Shown here one piece after another: positions 54,337 through 63,190 of a stretch of DNA of 64,000 bases. The translations under genes were made by a program, and so were the position numbers. Source of the DNA: Edaphobacter sp. (GTDB taxonomy: Bacteria; Acidobacteriota; Terriglobia; Terriglobales; Acidobacteriaceae); NCBI RefSeq assembly GCF_028283685.1, contig NZ_JAPWKF010000009.1:1-64000 (forward strand). Reading direction: 5' to 3'. Under the pieces are notes generated by a model. That model worked only from the letters and a program-made list of their open reading frames with translations, searched no databases and was not told where the DNA came from. The first letter of the stretch is position 1. The number at the start of each line of letters is the position of its first letter.

Positions 54337-55128
54337 TCACGTTGCCAGTGAAATTAGCCGCTCTGCCCGCTTCGTCGACCCAGGATGAATGGCAGATGAA
54401 AGATATTGCAGTCCGAGGGTAAGAGAAGGGATCGCGGGTGTATTCAGATATTCATCCGGGATGCAGTAGACGCGTCCTTCACGCACGGCGCGAAGCTGCT
54501 GCCAGTTGCGCTGTTCGACGACCCGCTGAAGAGGGACGCGGTCACCTGCACCGCACCATGCAAAGATCAGCACATCGGGATCGGATGCTGCGATGGCTTC
54601 AGCGGTCGTTTGCTTGCCCGGCTCACCGACGAAGCTGCCGCCTGCGATCGCGATCAACTCCGCGATCCAGGGTTGCGAGTGGATAAGCGGCTTGCCCCAC
54701 TCCTCGCAATACACCCTTTGCCGCGGTAGTGCTCCGGTAATGGAGGCCGTGTCCTTGAGGCTGCTTTCGAAGGCCGCGATCAGGGCTTCGGCCTCGATGG
54801 TCTTCCCGACCTGTGCCGCAATCAGGCGGGTGTCCTTCAGGACGTCAGCGAGTGTGTGCGGCGCAAGTGCGAGCAGAGGATAGCCGGCTTTCAGGATCGC
54901 GGCCAGGGACTCCATGCGATAAGGAACGGAGGCGATGACGAGATCTGGTAAGACCGCGGCAAGTTCGTCTGTCGTCGTCGTCCATGAGTCGGCAAGCACC
55001 GGCAGATTCCTTGCAGACAGATCAGGTAGCACATCGAGGCAATACTTCGTATGCGCACAGAGATGCTCCAGCGCGCCGAGCGCTGCGAGCGTCAGTGTTA
55101 CGGAGGGCTGCAGGCTGGCGATGCGCAT
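54337..55128 (-). CDS. BtuF-like cobalamin-binding protein lacking a signal peptide
   Basis: The 263-residue protein matches ABC-transporter substrate-binding proteins of the B12/iron-siderophore class. It opens MRIASLQPSVTLTLAALGALEHLC, then VLPDLVIASVPYRMESLAAILKAGYPLLAL, with a long helix linker LIAAQVGKTIEAEALIAAFE. The second lobe reads EEWGKPLIHSQPWIAELIAIAGG and SDPDVLIFAWCGAG, and it ends YCIPDEYLNTPAIPSL. No signal peptide or lipobox precedes the domain, so it would be cytoplasmic as written, unlike BtuF. It lies two bases downstream of uvrB on the same strand. Corrinoid binding is inferred from the family. Confidence 0.85.
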   Translation of the reverse strand: MRIASLQPSVTLTLAALGALEHLCAHTKYCLDVLPDLSARNLPVLADSWTTTTDELAAVLPDLVIASVPYRMESLAAILKAGYPLLALAPHTLADVLKDTRLIAAQVGKTIEAEALIAAFESSLKDTASITGALPRQRVYCEEWGKPLIHSQPWIAELIAIAGGSFVGEPGKQTTAEAIAASDPDVLIFAWCGAGDRVPLQRVVEQRNWQQLRAVREGRVYCIPDEYLNTPAIPSLTLGLQYLSSAIHPGSTKRAERLISLAT

Positions 55129-55130
55129 CT

Positions 55131-57119
55131 TTAGCTGAACAGAAACTCCTTGGTGCGCAGCTCCTTCACGGTGTCGCGCAGCTTGGCGGCCTTCTCGAAC
55201 TCGAACTTCTTCGCTGCTTCGCGCATCTCGGTCTCGAGCCTGGCGATGTAGCTGTCGAGCTCCTGCTGCGTGGCGAACTCCGGCATGTCGCCGGTCTCTT
55301 CGGTGAGGTCGGCGTAGTCGGCTTTGAGGATGCCTGCCAGGGCCATCTCCATGGGACGGCTGACCGACTGCGGTGTGATGCCGTTCTCCTCGTTGTAGGC
55401 CTCCTGCTTTTCGCGGCGCCGATTGGTCTCGTCGATGGCACGCTGCATGGAATCGGTCATCTTGTCGGCATAGAGAATAGCGCGGCCTTCGAGATGACGC
55501 GCAGCGCGACCGATGGTCTGAATCAGCGATCCCTGCGAGCGCAGGAAGCCTTCCTTGTCGGCATCGAGGATGGCGACAAGCGAGACCTCGGGAAGATCTA
55601 GGCCCTCGCGCAGCAGATTGATGCCGATCAGCACATCGTATTCGCCCTTGCGCAGATCGCGCAGCAGCTTGATGCGCTCCAGCGTCTCAATCTCGGAGTG
55701 CATGTAGCGGCAGCGCACGCCGACCTCGGTGTAATAGCCGGCGAGATCTTCGGCCATGCGCTTGGTCAGCGTTGTGACGAGCACGCGCTGATTCCTCTCC
55801 GCACGGTCACGAATCTCGGCCAGCAGGTCGTCGATCTGTCCCTTGACGGGGCGAATCTCGACCTCGGGATCGGTAAGACCGGTGGGTCGAATGATCTGCT
55901 CGACGACGACACCCGCGGATTTGGTCAGTTCATAGGGGCCGGGCGTGGCGGAGACGTAGACGATCTGCCCGGTGCGCGACTCAAACTCCTCGAAGCGTAG
56001 CGGCCGGTTGTCGAGTGCCGACGGCAGGCGGAAGCCATAGTCGATCAGGTTCTGCTTGCGCGAACGGTCGCCGTGCCACATGCCATGCAGCTGCGGCACG
56101 GTGACGTGCGATTCATCGATGAAGATCATGAAGTCGCGCGGAAAGTAATCGAGCAGCGTCGGTGGCGGTTCACCGGGAAGACGGCCAGAGAAGTGCCGCG
56201 AGTAGTTTTCGATGCCGTGGCAGTAGCCGACGGACTTCACCATCTCGAGGTCGAAGCGGGTGCGCTGGTGAATGCGCTGCGACTCGACCAGGCGACCCTC
56301 CTTCTCAAGCTGAGCCTCCCATTCGAAGAGTTCGGCGAGAATCGAATCCATCGCGGAGGCCTTGCGCTCCGGCTGCACGACGTAGTGCGATTTCGGATAG
56401 ATCGGCAGCCGCGAGTAGCGTTGCTTGACCGTGCCGAAGAGGGGATCGATCTGCGAGAGCGAGTCGATCTCGTCGCCGAAGAGCTCGATGCGGTAGGCGT
56501 TCTCGTCGTAGGTGGGATAGACCTCGATGATGTCGCCGCGCACACGGAAGGTGCCGCGGCGGAAGTCCACATCGTTGCGCTCGTAGAGGATCTCGACCAG
56601 CCGCCGCGTGATGTCCTCGCGCTTGATGCGCTGCCCCTTTTCAAGCAGCAGCAGCATGCCGTAGTAGGCCTCCGGCGATCCGAGACCATAGATGCAGGAG
56701 ACCGAGGAGACGATGATGCAGTCGCGCCGTTCGAAGAGCGAGCGCGTGGCGGAGAGCCGCAGCTTGTCCAGCTCCTCGTTGATCGTCGCTTCCTTCTCGA
56801 TGTAGAGGTCGCCGGACGGGATGTAGGCCTCCGGCTGGTAGTAGTCGTAGTAGGAGACGAAGTACTCGACGGCGTTGTTGGGGAAGAACTGCTTGAACTC
56901 GTGGTAAAGCTGTGCGGCGAGAGTCTTGTTGTGAGCCAGGATCAGGGCGGGTCGATTGACCTCGGAGATGATCTTGGCCATGGTGAAGGTCTTGCCGGAG
57001 CCCGTAACGCCAAGCAGCACCTGATCCTTCTCTCCGGCGTTGAGGCCGGCGACAAGTTCGCCGATTGCGCGGGGTTGGTCGCCCTGCGGCTTGTAGGGGG
57101 TTGTTAGCTGAAAATCCAT
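55131..57119 (-). CDS. uvrB: excinuclease ABC subunit B
   Basis: The damage-verifying helicase-like subunit of nucleotide excision repair. At 662 residues the length is normal. It opens [17 protein letters not shown] with Walker [14 protein letters not shown] at 37-49. The DNA-clamping beta-hairpin reads [20 protein letters not shown], a DESH box follows, and motif VI reads [15 protein letters not shown]. The C-terminal UVR motif ([24 protein letters not shown]) binds UvrC. The frame is open to 57515, but UvrB homology begins at the ATG at 57119. It is divergent from the histidine phosphatase with overlapping control regions. Confidence 0.97.
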   Translation of the reverse strand: MDFQLTTPYKPQGDQPRAIGELVAGLNAGEKDQVLLGVTGSGKTFTMAKIISEVNRPALILAHNKTLAAQLYHEFKQFFPNNAVEYFVSYYDYYQPEAYIPSGDLYIEKEATINEELDKLRLSATRSLFERRDCIIVSSVSCIYGLGSPEAYYGMLLLLEKGQRIKREDITRRLVEILYERNDVDFRRGTFRVRGDIIEVYPTYDENAYRIELFGDEIDSLSQIDPLFGTVKQRYSRLPIYPKSHYVVQPERKASAMDSILAELFEWEAQLEKEGRLVESQRIHQRTRFDLEMVKSVGYCHGIENYSRHFSGRLPGEPPPTLLDYFPRDFMIFIDESHVTVPQLHGMWHGDRSRKQNLIDYGFRLPSALDNRPLRFEEFESRTGQIVYVSATPGPYELTKSAGVVVEQIIRPTGLTDPEVEIRPVKGQIDDLLAEIRDRAERNQRVLVTTLTKRMAEDLAGYYTEVGVRCRYMHSEIETLERIKLLRDLRKGEYDVLIGINLLREGLDLPEVSLVAILDADKEGFLRSQGSLIQTIGRAARHLEGRAILYADKMTDSMQRAIDETNRRREKQEAYNEENGITPQSVSRPMEMALAGILKADYADLTEETGDMPEFATQQELDSYIARLETEMREAAKKFEFEKAAKLRDTVKELRTKEFLFS

Positions 57120-57158
57120 CAACTCATAAGATAGTAAAAATGACATGGAGGATGCTGA

Positions 57159-57749
57159 ATGAGTAAAGGAATTGAGCTTTGGCTGATGCGCCACGGCGAA
57201 ACTGAGTGGAGTTTGAGCGGACAGCACACCAGCCGGACCGATATTCCGCTGACCGATCATGGCCGGAAACGAGCCGAAGAACTCCGGGATTACCTGAAAG
57301 GGACGAAGTTCGATGCTGTATTCACCAGCCCCATGCAGCGGGCGCGGGAGACCTGCACCATCGCCGGATTGGCCGATCAGGCTATTGTGGACAACAACCT
57401 GAAGGAGTGGGACTACGGTATCTACGAAGGGAAGACGACGCCCGAGATCCGCAAAGAGATTCCCGACTGGAGCGTCTGGAAGGATCCGATCATCGACGGC
57501 GAGACCGCGGAGCATGTCGGCGAGCGCTCTGACGCGATGATCGCGCGCGCCCTGTCATCGGCGCAGCCAGGAGGCAAGGTAGCGCTCTTTGCCCATGCGC
57601 ATATTCTGCGTATCCTGACGGCGCGCTGGCTGCTGTTGCCGGCGACCGCGGGCAGCCTTTTCGCTCTTGGTACCGGCAGCGTCAGTGTTCTGGGCTGGGA
57701 GCGCGAGACCCGCGTTATTCAGAGCTGGAATCGAGGGTTCGAGGAGTAG
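57159..57749 (+). CDS. histidine phosphatase family protein
   Basis: The 196-residue phosphoglycerate-mutase-like phosphatase opens with the phospho-histidine motif [20 protein letters not shown]. Arg is in [11 protein letters not shown], the acid Glu in [17 protein letters not shown], and the second His in [17 protein letters not shown]. Such cytoplasmic enzymes act on small phosphoesters; the exact substrate is not evident. GGAGG lies eight bases before the ATG. The 3' end overlaps the convergent CLC gene by 35 bp. Confidence 0.93.
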   Translation: MSKGIELWLMRHGETEWSLSGQHTSRTDIPLTDHGRKRAEELRDYLKGTKFDAVFTSPMQRARETCTIAGLADQAIVDNNLKEWDYGIYEGKTTPEIRKEIPDWSVWKDPIIDGETAEHVGERSDAMIARALSSAQPGGKVALFAHAHILRILTARWLLLPATAGSLFALGTGSVSVLGWERETRVIQSWNRGFEE

Positions 57750-59016
57750 GGTACTTGCGGGCACCCTGGTGTTGAGCGTGATAGATGCCGTGGTGCCCGC
57801 TGAACAGATAGCTGACGACGCAGGCGATGGCGGCAAACGCGCCCGCTTCGGGGCCGAAGAGTTCGAGCGCCATCAGGCCTCCGGCTATGGGCGTATTCGC
57901 TGCTCCGGAGAAGACGGCGACGAAGCCCATTGCGGCCAGCAGCGAGGTAGGCAGCGGCAGTATGGTTGAGAGCGCATTGCCAAGCGTGGCTCCGATAAAG
58001 AACAGCGGCGTGACCTCTCCGCCTTTGAATCCTGCGCCCAGCGTGAGCGAGGTAAAGGCAAACTTGGCGGCGAAGTCATACCGCGGCAGCTGCTGCGAGA
58101 AGGCGGCGACGATGGTGGGGACGCCGAGGCCGATGTACTTCGTCGTGTGAATAGCAAAGACGGCGAGCGCGACAGCGATGCCTCCAAGAAAAGGCCGCAG
58201 CGGGGGATAGCTGACGTGGCGCTTGAAGAAAGCATTGATGGCATGCGTCACGCGGGCAAAGAGCATCGCGGTCAGGCCAAAGGCGATGCCCGCGATGATG
58301 GCCAGCAGGATATTCTTCGGCGTGATGGGTGCGGTCTGTGTGACGGTGTAGATGGTGTGGTGCACGCCGAGAGCATGCGTCGTGTAATCGCCGATGAAGG
58401 CCGCGACGAAGCAGGGAAAGATCGCGTCATACCCGACGCTGCCAATCGTCAGGACCTCGAGGCCAAAGACCGCGCCTGACAACGGTGTCCCGAAGACGGA
58501 GCCGAAGCCTGCGCTGATTCCGGCCATCAGCAGGGTGCGGCGGTCGTGTTCGGGGAAACGCAGGCCGAGCTTGCGGACGATGCGTGTGACCTGGTCGGCC
58601 AGCGAAGCTCCGGTCTGGATTGCTGTGCCTTCGCGTCCGGCGGAGCCTCCAAAGAGATGTGTCGCGGCGGTGCCGATCAGGATCAGCGGCGTCATGCGTG
58701 CCGGGATGGTTCGGTTCGGGGCGTCCGATGTTGTCGGAATCTCGGTGTGGATCTCATCGAGGATGAGGTTGTTGCCGCCTTCGACCGAGCGGCCGTAGTA
58801 GAAGTACATCATCCCGATCAGAAGTCCGGCGACGGGCAGCAGGGCGATGATCCATCGATGGGCTTCGCGGGTATCTGTCGCCCAGTTCAGGCTGACGAGA
58901 AGCACTGCCGATGCGATGCCGCCGAGCACACCTGCAAGCGATGCGAGCAGAAGCCAGCGCAGCATATGGCGTGCGGTCTGAAGTTGAATCGAGAGGGCGT
59001 GAAGAATTGTGGGCAT
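57715..59016 (-). CDS. CLC-family fluoride/proton antiporter (CLC-F)
   Basis: The 433-residue membrane protein has the CLC inverted-repeat fold, with about 10-12 hydrophobic helices. Gating Glu129 sits in GGSAGREGTAIQTGASLAD, a second block reads AGISAGFGSVFGTPLSGAVFGLEVL, and TLGAGFKGGEVTPLFFIGATLGN corresponds to the second selectivity region. The GREGT rather than GREGP form, and above all the fluoride riboswitch immediately upstream, identify it as the fluoride-exporting branch. It removes cytoplasmic F- in exchange for H+. The C-terminus ends in a short polar tail without CBS domains. Confidence 0.9.
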   Translation of the reverse strand: MPTILHALSIQLQTARHMLRWLLLASLAGVLGGIASAVLLVSLNWATDTREAHRWIIALLPVAGLLIGMMYFYYGRSVEGGNNLILDEIHTEIPTTSDAPNRTIPARMTPLILIGTAATHLFGGSAGREGTAIQTGASLADQVTRIVRKLGLRFPEHDRRTLLMAGISAGFGSVFGTPLSGAVFGLEVLTIGSVGYDAIFPCFVAAFIGDYTTHALGVHHTIYTVTQTAPITPKNILLAIIAGIAFGLTAMLFARVTHAINAFFKRHVSYPPLRPFLGGIAVALAVFAIHTTKYIGLGVPTIVAAFSQQLPRYDFAAKFAFTSLTLGAGFKGGEVTPLFFIGATLGNALSTILPLPTSLLAAMGFVAVFSGAANTPIAGGLMALELFGPEAGAFAAIACVVSYLFSGHHGIYHAQHQGARKYPTPRTLDSSSE

Positions 59017-59019
59017 GGG

Positions 59020-59090
59020 CCTCCTACAGAGATCGTAGGAGTCATCAGCAGACTTGTGCTGCGGTTAGTGGCGGAACCCCATCGCCATAT
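59020..59090 (-). promoter_or_regulatory. fluoride riboswitch (crcB motif) with SD-sequestering hairpin
   Basis: Minus strand: GGCGATGGGGTTCCGCC (about 59085-59069), then AACCGC, a spacer, and GCTGATGACTCCTACG (about 59050-59034), matching the conserved crcB/fluoride aptamer. The terminal CTCCTAC (59035-59041) is perfectly complementary to GTAGGAG (59021-59027), which contains the Shine-Dalgarno of the CLC gene. The predicted hairpin has a 7-base loop. Fluoride binding would hold CTCCTAC in the aptamer and free the ribosome site. Confidence 0.92.
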
Positions 59091-59127
59091 GGATGTGTCT
59101 CAAGGCTAACAAGCTGGGCTTACGGGG

Positions 59128-60351
59128 TCAAAGAGATTTTGGCCTGGTGCGGATGTGCTGTGGCTGAAGGCCCATCCCGATAAACCGCGCGGTGAGGTGC
59201 TTGAAACCGGGGATGCTGGTGAGTATGCGAAGGGTCATCGGCAGCTTCAACGGCCCGGGGTCGTGCAAGACGCGGTTGAGGATCTTGTGGGCGAAGACCT
59301 GGACGCGCTGAGTGTTGCGCACCGCCGACTCACGATAATGCTGCACCTGCTGCAGATGGTGTGGCGTCAGGGAGTTTGAGAGCAGGGCTTCTGTCAGCAT
59401 GTTTGCTGTTGCCACGGCGTCCTGTAGCGCGATGTTGATGCCGATACCGCCGACCGGCGACATCGCATGGGCCGCGTCGCCGATGCAGAGCAGTCCCGGA
59501 GAAGACCATTGCGTGAGCCGATTGACCTGTACCGTGAGCAGCTTCACCTTGTCCCAGGAGTCGATCTCTCCGACGCGGTCAGAGAGGAAGGGAACGATGC
59601 GTGTGAAGTTCTGCTGAAAGGCAGGCAAGCCGTCGCGTTGAATCTGATCGAAGCCATCCTTGGCGATGAGGAAGGCGACCTGGAAGTATTCGATGCGATT
59701 GATGAGAACGATGAGCCGGCCGTAGTTCGCATAGCCGAGGCCGTTTTCGGGGTCGCTGGCGTGACGCGGGAGGCGCAGCCACAGAACGTCGATCGGTACG
59801 CCATGATCGACCAACGGAAGATGTGCCGCGCTGCGTGAGACGGCGCGGCGTCCATCGCATCCGACGGTCAAGGTTGCTGTTATTTCAATTGGCCCTTCTG
59901 CTGTGTTCGCTGTCACGCCGGTGGTGATGCCGTTGTGCTCGATAAGACCGGTCGCTTCGCACTCCATCATGAGGTGGAAGCTGGGGAAACTGGCGGCCTC
60001 CGAGGCGAGGAAGTTGAGGAAGTCCCACTGCGGCATTAGTGCAATAAACTTCGCCACCGTGGGGAGATGCGAGAGATCGGCAATCGCGACGGTCTCGCCG
60101 CCGACGACGGCAGAGGCGCGGTTGATCTCGGAATGAGGGATGGTGAGCAGTTTTTCGAGCAGGCCGAGCTCATGCATCAGCTGCAGCGTGGAGGGATGAA
60201 TCGTGTCGCCGCGGAAGTCGCGGAAGAAGTCCTTGTGCTTTTCAAGGACGATGACCTCGACGCCGGATCGTGCGAGCAGGAAGCCAAGCATCATTCCGGC
60301 GGGGCCACCGCCGATGATGCAGCAGGTCGTGTTGATCTGGCGGATTGTCAT
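59128..60351 (-). CDS. FAD-dependent monooxygenase (PHBH/UbiH-like)
   Basis: The 407-residue group A flavoprotein hydroxylase shows the three family motifs. The N-terminal GxGxxG reads CIIGGGPAGMMLGFLLARSG, the DG motif TVGCDGRRAVSRSAA, and the GD motif LCIGDAAHAMSPVGGIGIN. The region between carries DTIHPSTLQLMHELGLL, common to aromatic hydroxylases. Start at 60351 is chosen since the upstream in-frame residues (LPSSPS) are unlike the family. It lies upstream of the fluoride-regulated gene but outside its riboswitch. Substrate unknown, probably a phenolic or isoprenoid-quinone-like compound. Confidence 0.9.
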   Translation of the reverse strand: MTIRQINTTCCIIGGGPAGMMLGFLLARSGVEVIVLEKHKDFFRDFRGDTIHPSTLQLMHELGLLEKLLTIPHSEINRASAVVGGETVAIADLSHLPTVAKFIALMPQWDFLNFLASEAASFPSFHLMMECEATGLIEHNGITTGVTANTAEGPIEITATLTVGCDGRRAVSRSAAHLPLVDHGVPIDVLWLRLPRHASDPENGLGYANYGRLIVLINRIEYFQVAFLIAKDGFDQIQRDGLPAFQQNFTRIVPFLSDRVGEIDSWDKVKLLTVQVNRLTQWSSPGLLCIGDAAHAMSPVGGIGINIALQDAVATANMLTEALLSNSLTPHHLQQVQHYRESAVRNTQRVQVFAHKILNRVLHDPGPLKLPMTLRILTSIPGFKHLTARFIGMGLQPQHIRTRPKSL

Positions 60352-60451
60352 AGATGGCGATGAGGGTAGCATCGCCGTTTTGCGCGGTCAAAGCTATAAC
60401 TGCGTGCTAGATTCAAGCCATCCCTGAATTTCTGGCTTCGAGGTGTCGTGT

Positions 60452-62098
60452 ATGCGTTTGCTTCGCGCGGTGTGTGTGGCTGGTGCTCTGGTGTCGAGTT
60501 GCGCGGCTTTTGCTGCGGGTGCGAGTGATGAGGAGGCGGGACAGGCGTGGTGGGCGCACATCAAGGTGCTCGCCGACGACTCCATGCGTGGGCGTCTGAC
60601 GGGAAGCGAGGAGTATCTGAAGGCCGCGGCGTATGTGGTCGATCAGTTCAAGGCGGATGGTCTGCAACCTGCGGGGTTGAATGGCGGTTTCTACCAGCCG
60701 GTGAAGTTCGATGTGCAGCGCGTGCTGGCAGACAAGTCGTCGATGAGCCTGGTTGTGGATGGCAAGGAGCAGCCGCTGGTGCTTGGAACCGATGCCATTC
60801 TCAGCTCGCGCTCGGCGCAGGTGGATACGGTGGAGGCACCGCTGGTGTTTATCGGCTATGGTCTGCACCTGCCGGAGGCGAAGTACGATGACTTCGATTC
60901 GCCTGAGGCGCCGTTGGCCTCGTTGAAGGGAAAGATTGTGGTGTACATCAACGGCGGTCCTGCGGATCTGCCGGGACCGTTGAAGTCGTATGCCAGGACG
61001 GCTCCGTTTGCCAAGGCATTGCGCGATGCGGGCGCGGTGGGTTCGATTGCGATTCCGACGCCGAAGTCGATGGACTTCGGATGGCAGCGCGTGGCGAGCG
61101 GAGCATCGCAGCCGGGCATGCGGCTTGCCGTTACGCCGGATGCGGCGGAGGTTGCGGCGAAGCATCCCGCGCTGGCCGATGATCACGGCAAGATGTTCGG
61201 CGCGACGTTCAATCCTGCTGAGGCGGAGAAGCTGTTCGCCGGAACAGGGCACAGCTTCTCCGACATTCTTGCGACTGCTGACGCGCAGAAACCGCTGCCA
61301 CGCTTCGCTTTGAATAAGAGCGTCAAGGCTACCGTTGTGGGCGAACACTCGACGGTGGAGTCGCCGAACATTGTGGCGAAGCTTGAGGGCTCGGATCCGA
61401 AGCTGAAGAACGAGTATGTGGTGGTGTCGGCGCATCTCGATCATCTTGGTGTCGGTGCGCCGATTCATGGGCGGACGATCTACAACGGTGTGATGGACGA
61501 TGCTTCGGGCGTCGCGACGGTGCTGGAGACGGCGAAGGCTTTTAGTCAGGCGAAGACGCGGCCGAAACGCTCGGTGCTGTTTGTAATCTTTACGGCGGAA
61601 GAGAAGGGGCTGCTGGGATCGCGTTACTTTGCCGGGCATCCGACGGTGCCGGAGGGATCGATCAAGGCGGCGCTGAACCTGGATATGTTTATGCCGCTGT
61701 TTGCGCTGAAGAAGCTGCATGTTCAGGGGCTGGAGCAGTCGACGCTGCAGGTGGACGCGAAGAAGGTGGGCGAGGAGCACCACATCGTGATCGCGGGCGA
61801 TCCGGAGCCGGACCGCAATTCGTTCATTCGCACGGACCAGTACAGCTTTGTGCAGGCGGGCGTTCCGGCGTTGGCGATGAAGTTTGGCTGGGAGGCCGGT
61901 TCGCCGGAGTATAAGGCTTGGCGTGCGTGGCTGGCGGAGCGGTATCACTCGACGGCGGACAACCTGGATCAGCCGGTGGATCTGGTGGCGGCGGCGCAGT
62001 TCAACAGCTTTTACTACGATCTGGCGCGGACGGTGGCGGACGATCCGGCGACGCAGCATTATCTGGATTCGAGCTTCTTCAAGCGGTTCGAGAAATAG
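60452..62098 (+). CDS. exported M28-family metallopeptidase with PA domain
   Basis: The 548-residue product has a signal peptide (MRLLRAVCVAGALVSSCAAFAAG). A PA-type domain lies between the N-terminal helix and the catalytic part (APLVFIGYGLHLPEAKYDDF ... KGKIVVYINGGPADLPG). The two-zinc M28 ligands are visible: His/Asp in VSAHLDHLGVG, Asp in YNGVMDDASGVA, catalytic Glu-Glu in FTAEEKGLLGSRYF, Asp in LNLDMF and the last His in RYHSTADNL. It is probably a periplasmic or outer-membrane aminopeptidase or dipeptidase. GAGGTG precedes the ATG at 60452. Confidence 0.94.
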   Translation: MRLLRAVCVAGALVSSCAAFAAGASDEEAGQAWWAHIKVLADDSMRGRLTGSEEYLKAAAYVVDQFKADGLQPAGLNGGFYQPVKFDVQRVLADKSSMSLVVDGKEQPLVLGTDAILSSRSAQVDTVEAPLVFIGYGLHLPEAKYDDFDSPEAPLASLKGKIVVYINGGPADLPGPLKSYARTAPFAKALRDAGAVGSIAIPTPKSMDFGWQRVASGASQPGMRLAVTPDAAEVAAKHPALADDHGKMFGATFNPAEAEKLFAGTGHSFSDILATADAQKPLPRFALNKSVKATVVGEHSTVESPNIVAKLEGSDPKLKNEYVVVSAHLDHLGVGAPIHGRTIYNGVMDDASGVATVLETAKAFSQAKTRPKRSVLFVIFTAEEKGLLGSRYFAGHPTVPEGSIKAALNLDMFMPLFALKKLHVQGLEQSTLQVDAKKVGEEHHIVIAGDPEPDRNSFIRTDQYSFVQAGVPALAMKFGWEAGSPEYKAWRAWLAERYHSTADNLDQPVDLVAAAQFNSFYYDLARTVADDPATQHYLDSSFFKRFEK

Positions 62099-62132
62099 GC
62101 GAAGCTCTTTGCCAGCGCAGGCATCCTGCGAA

Positions 62133-62158
62133 CCCACATCTCAGAGTCGAGATGTGGG
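62133..62158. repeat. palindromic repeat (REP-like)
   Basis: A perfect 10-bp inverted repeat CCCACATCTC / GAGATGTGGG with a 6-base loop AGAGTC, followed by GCACCC and no T run. I recall this palindrome as frequent in Acidobacteriota intergenic DNA. It lies in the 143-bp gap after the M28 peptidase. Confidence 0.6.
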
Positions 62159-62241
62159 GCACCCGCTGCAGTCTCCGTCTCCGACTCAGCCCTGCCACCA
62201 CCTCGCCTCCGCTTTATTGGCTGACGGTTTAGGGTTAAGGG

Positions 62242-62937
62242 ATGGACTCTATCTCTCCTCGCCTGATTGTCTTCGACCTGGATGGAACGCTGATCGACTC
62301 GCGGCAGGATCTTTGTAACTCGGTGAACGCCACGTTGAAGCATGTAGGCAAGCCCGAGCTTCCGGAGGACGTGATTGCGAGCTACATCGGTGATGGCGCC
62401 TCGATGCTGGTGCGGCGGGCGCTGGGTGATCCGGAGGGCGATGTTCACGACGAGGAGTCTGTGAGCGGCGCGCTGACGTTCTTTCTGGATTACTACCGCG
62501 AGCACAAGCTGGACTACACGTATGTGTATCCCGGCGTGATGGAGTCGCTGGAGGCGATTCGTGCGGCGCGGCCGGAGACGCTGATGGCGGTGCTGACGAA
62601 CAAGCCGGTGCATCCTTCGCGGGACATCTGCGATCACTTCGGGCTGTCGGCGTTCTTCTTTCAGAACTACGGCGGCAACAGCTTTCATACGAAGAAGCCT
62701 GATCCTCACGGCCTCGTGACGCTGATTGCGGAGGCTTCGGCGATTGCGGGTTCAGCGATCGCGCCGAAGGAGACGCTGATGGTCGGCGATACAGAGGTGG
62801 ACGTGCTGACGGCGCGGGCGGCAGGTGCGTGGTCGCTGGGCTGCAGCTTCGGGCTGGCTCCGCATCGGCTGGAGGCGGCAAAGCCGGATTTCATGGTCAG
62901 CGCAGCCGCGGAGTGGGCCGGGGTGTGCGGCGTATAG
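62242..62937 (+). CDS. phosphoglycolate phosphatase-like HAD hydrolase
   Basis: The 231-residue cytoplasmic HAD phosphatase has motif I LIVFDLDGTLIDSRQDL (nucleophile and acid Asp), motif II VLTNKP, the Lys of motif III in TKKPDPHG and motif IV MVGDTEVDVLTARAAG. The alpha-helical C1 cap (about 20-100) is of the Gph type. Phosphoglycolate phosphatase is the closest assignment, but HAD family members are promiscuous, so no gene symbol is given. It stands alone after the M28 peptidase. Confidence 0.88.
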   Translation: MDSISPRLIVFDLDGTLIDSRQDLCNSVNATLKHVGKPELPEDVIASYIGDGASMLVRRALGDPEGDVHDEESVSGALTFFLDYYREHKLDYTYVYPGVMESLEAIRAARPETLMAVLTNKPVHPSRDICDHFGLSAFFFQNYGGNSFHTKKPDPHGLVTLIAEASAIAGSAIAPKETLMVGDTEVDVLTARAAGAWSLGCSFGLAPHRLEAAKPDFMVSAAAEWAGVCGV

Positions 62938-63150
62938 GGGGTGACCCTTCCGTTCATTTTTGCGCAAAGTCTTGGCGCAAAAGACTTTATTGGCGCGGTT
63001 TACCGAAGTGGTATGCCGGAGCTTTTCGCTGCCGCAGGTGGGGCTATTGCCAGTCTAGCTGGTGGGAGCGAACTGATCGGCAGCGGGGATGTGCTGTGTT
63101 TTGTGGGGAGTAAGACGGGGGAGGGCTTGACAGCTTTTCTGTGTACATCA

Positions 63151-63183
63151 GGCCGAGGCGTTCTTGAAGGATGCGCCTCGGCC
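63151..63183. terminator. hairpin between the HAD gene and the DUF4097 gene (no T run)
   Basis: A perfect 10-bp stem GGCCGAGGCG / CGCCTCGGCC with a 13-base loop, just past the stop of the minus-strand DUF4097 gene. Neither side has a clear T run, so terminator function is uncertain. Confidence 0.45.
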
Positions 63184-63190
63184 CGATGGG

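Noticed and set aside
57120..57515. N-terminal extension of uvrB
   Set aside because: UvrB homology starts at 57119, and the extension lies opposite the well-supported histidine phosphatase gene.
60413..62137. 574-codon minus-strand frame opposite the M28 peptidase
   Set aside because: Arg/His/Leu-rich antisense shadow; the plus strand has signal peptide and complete zinc-ligand motifs.
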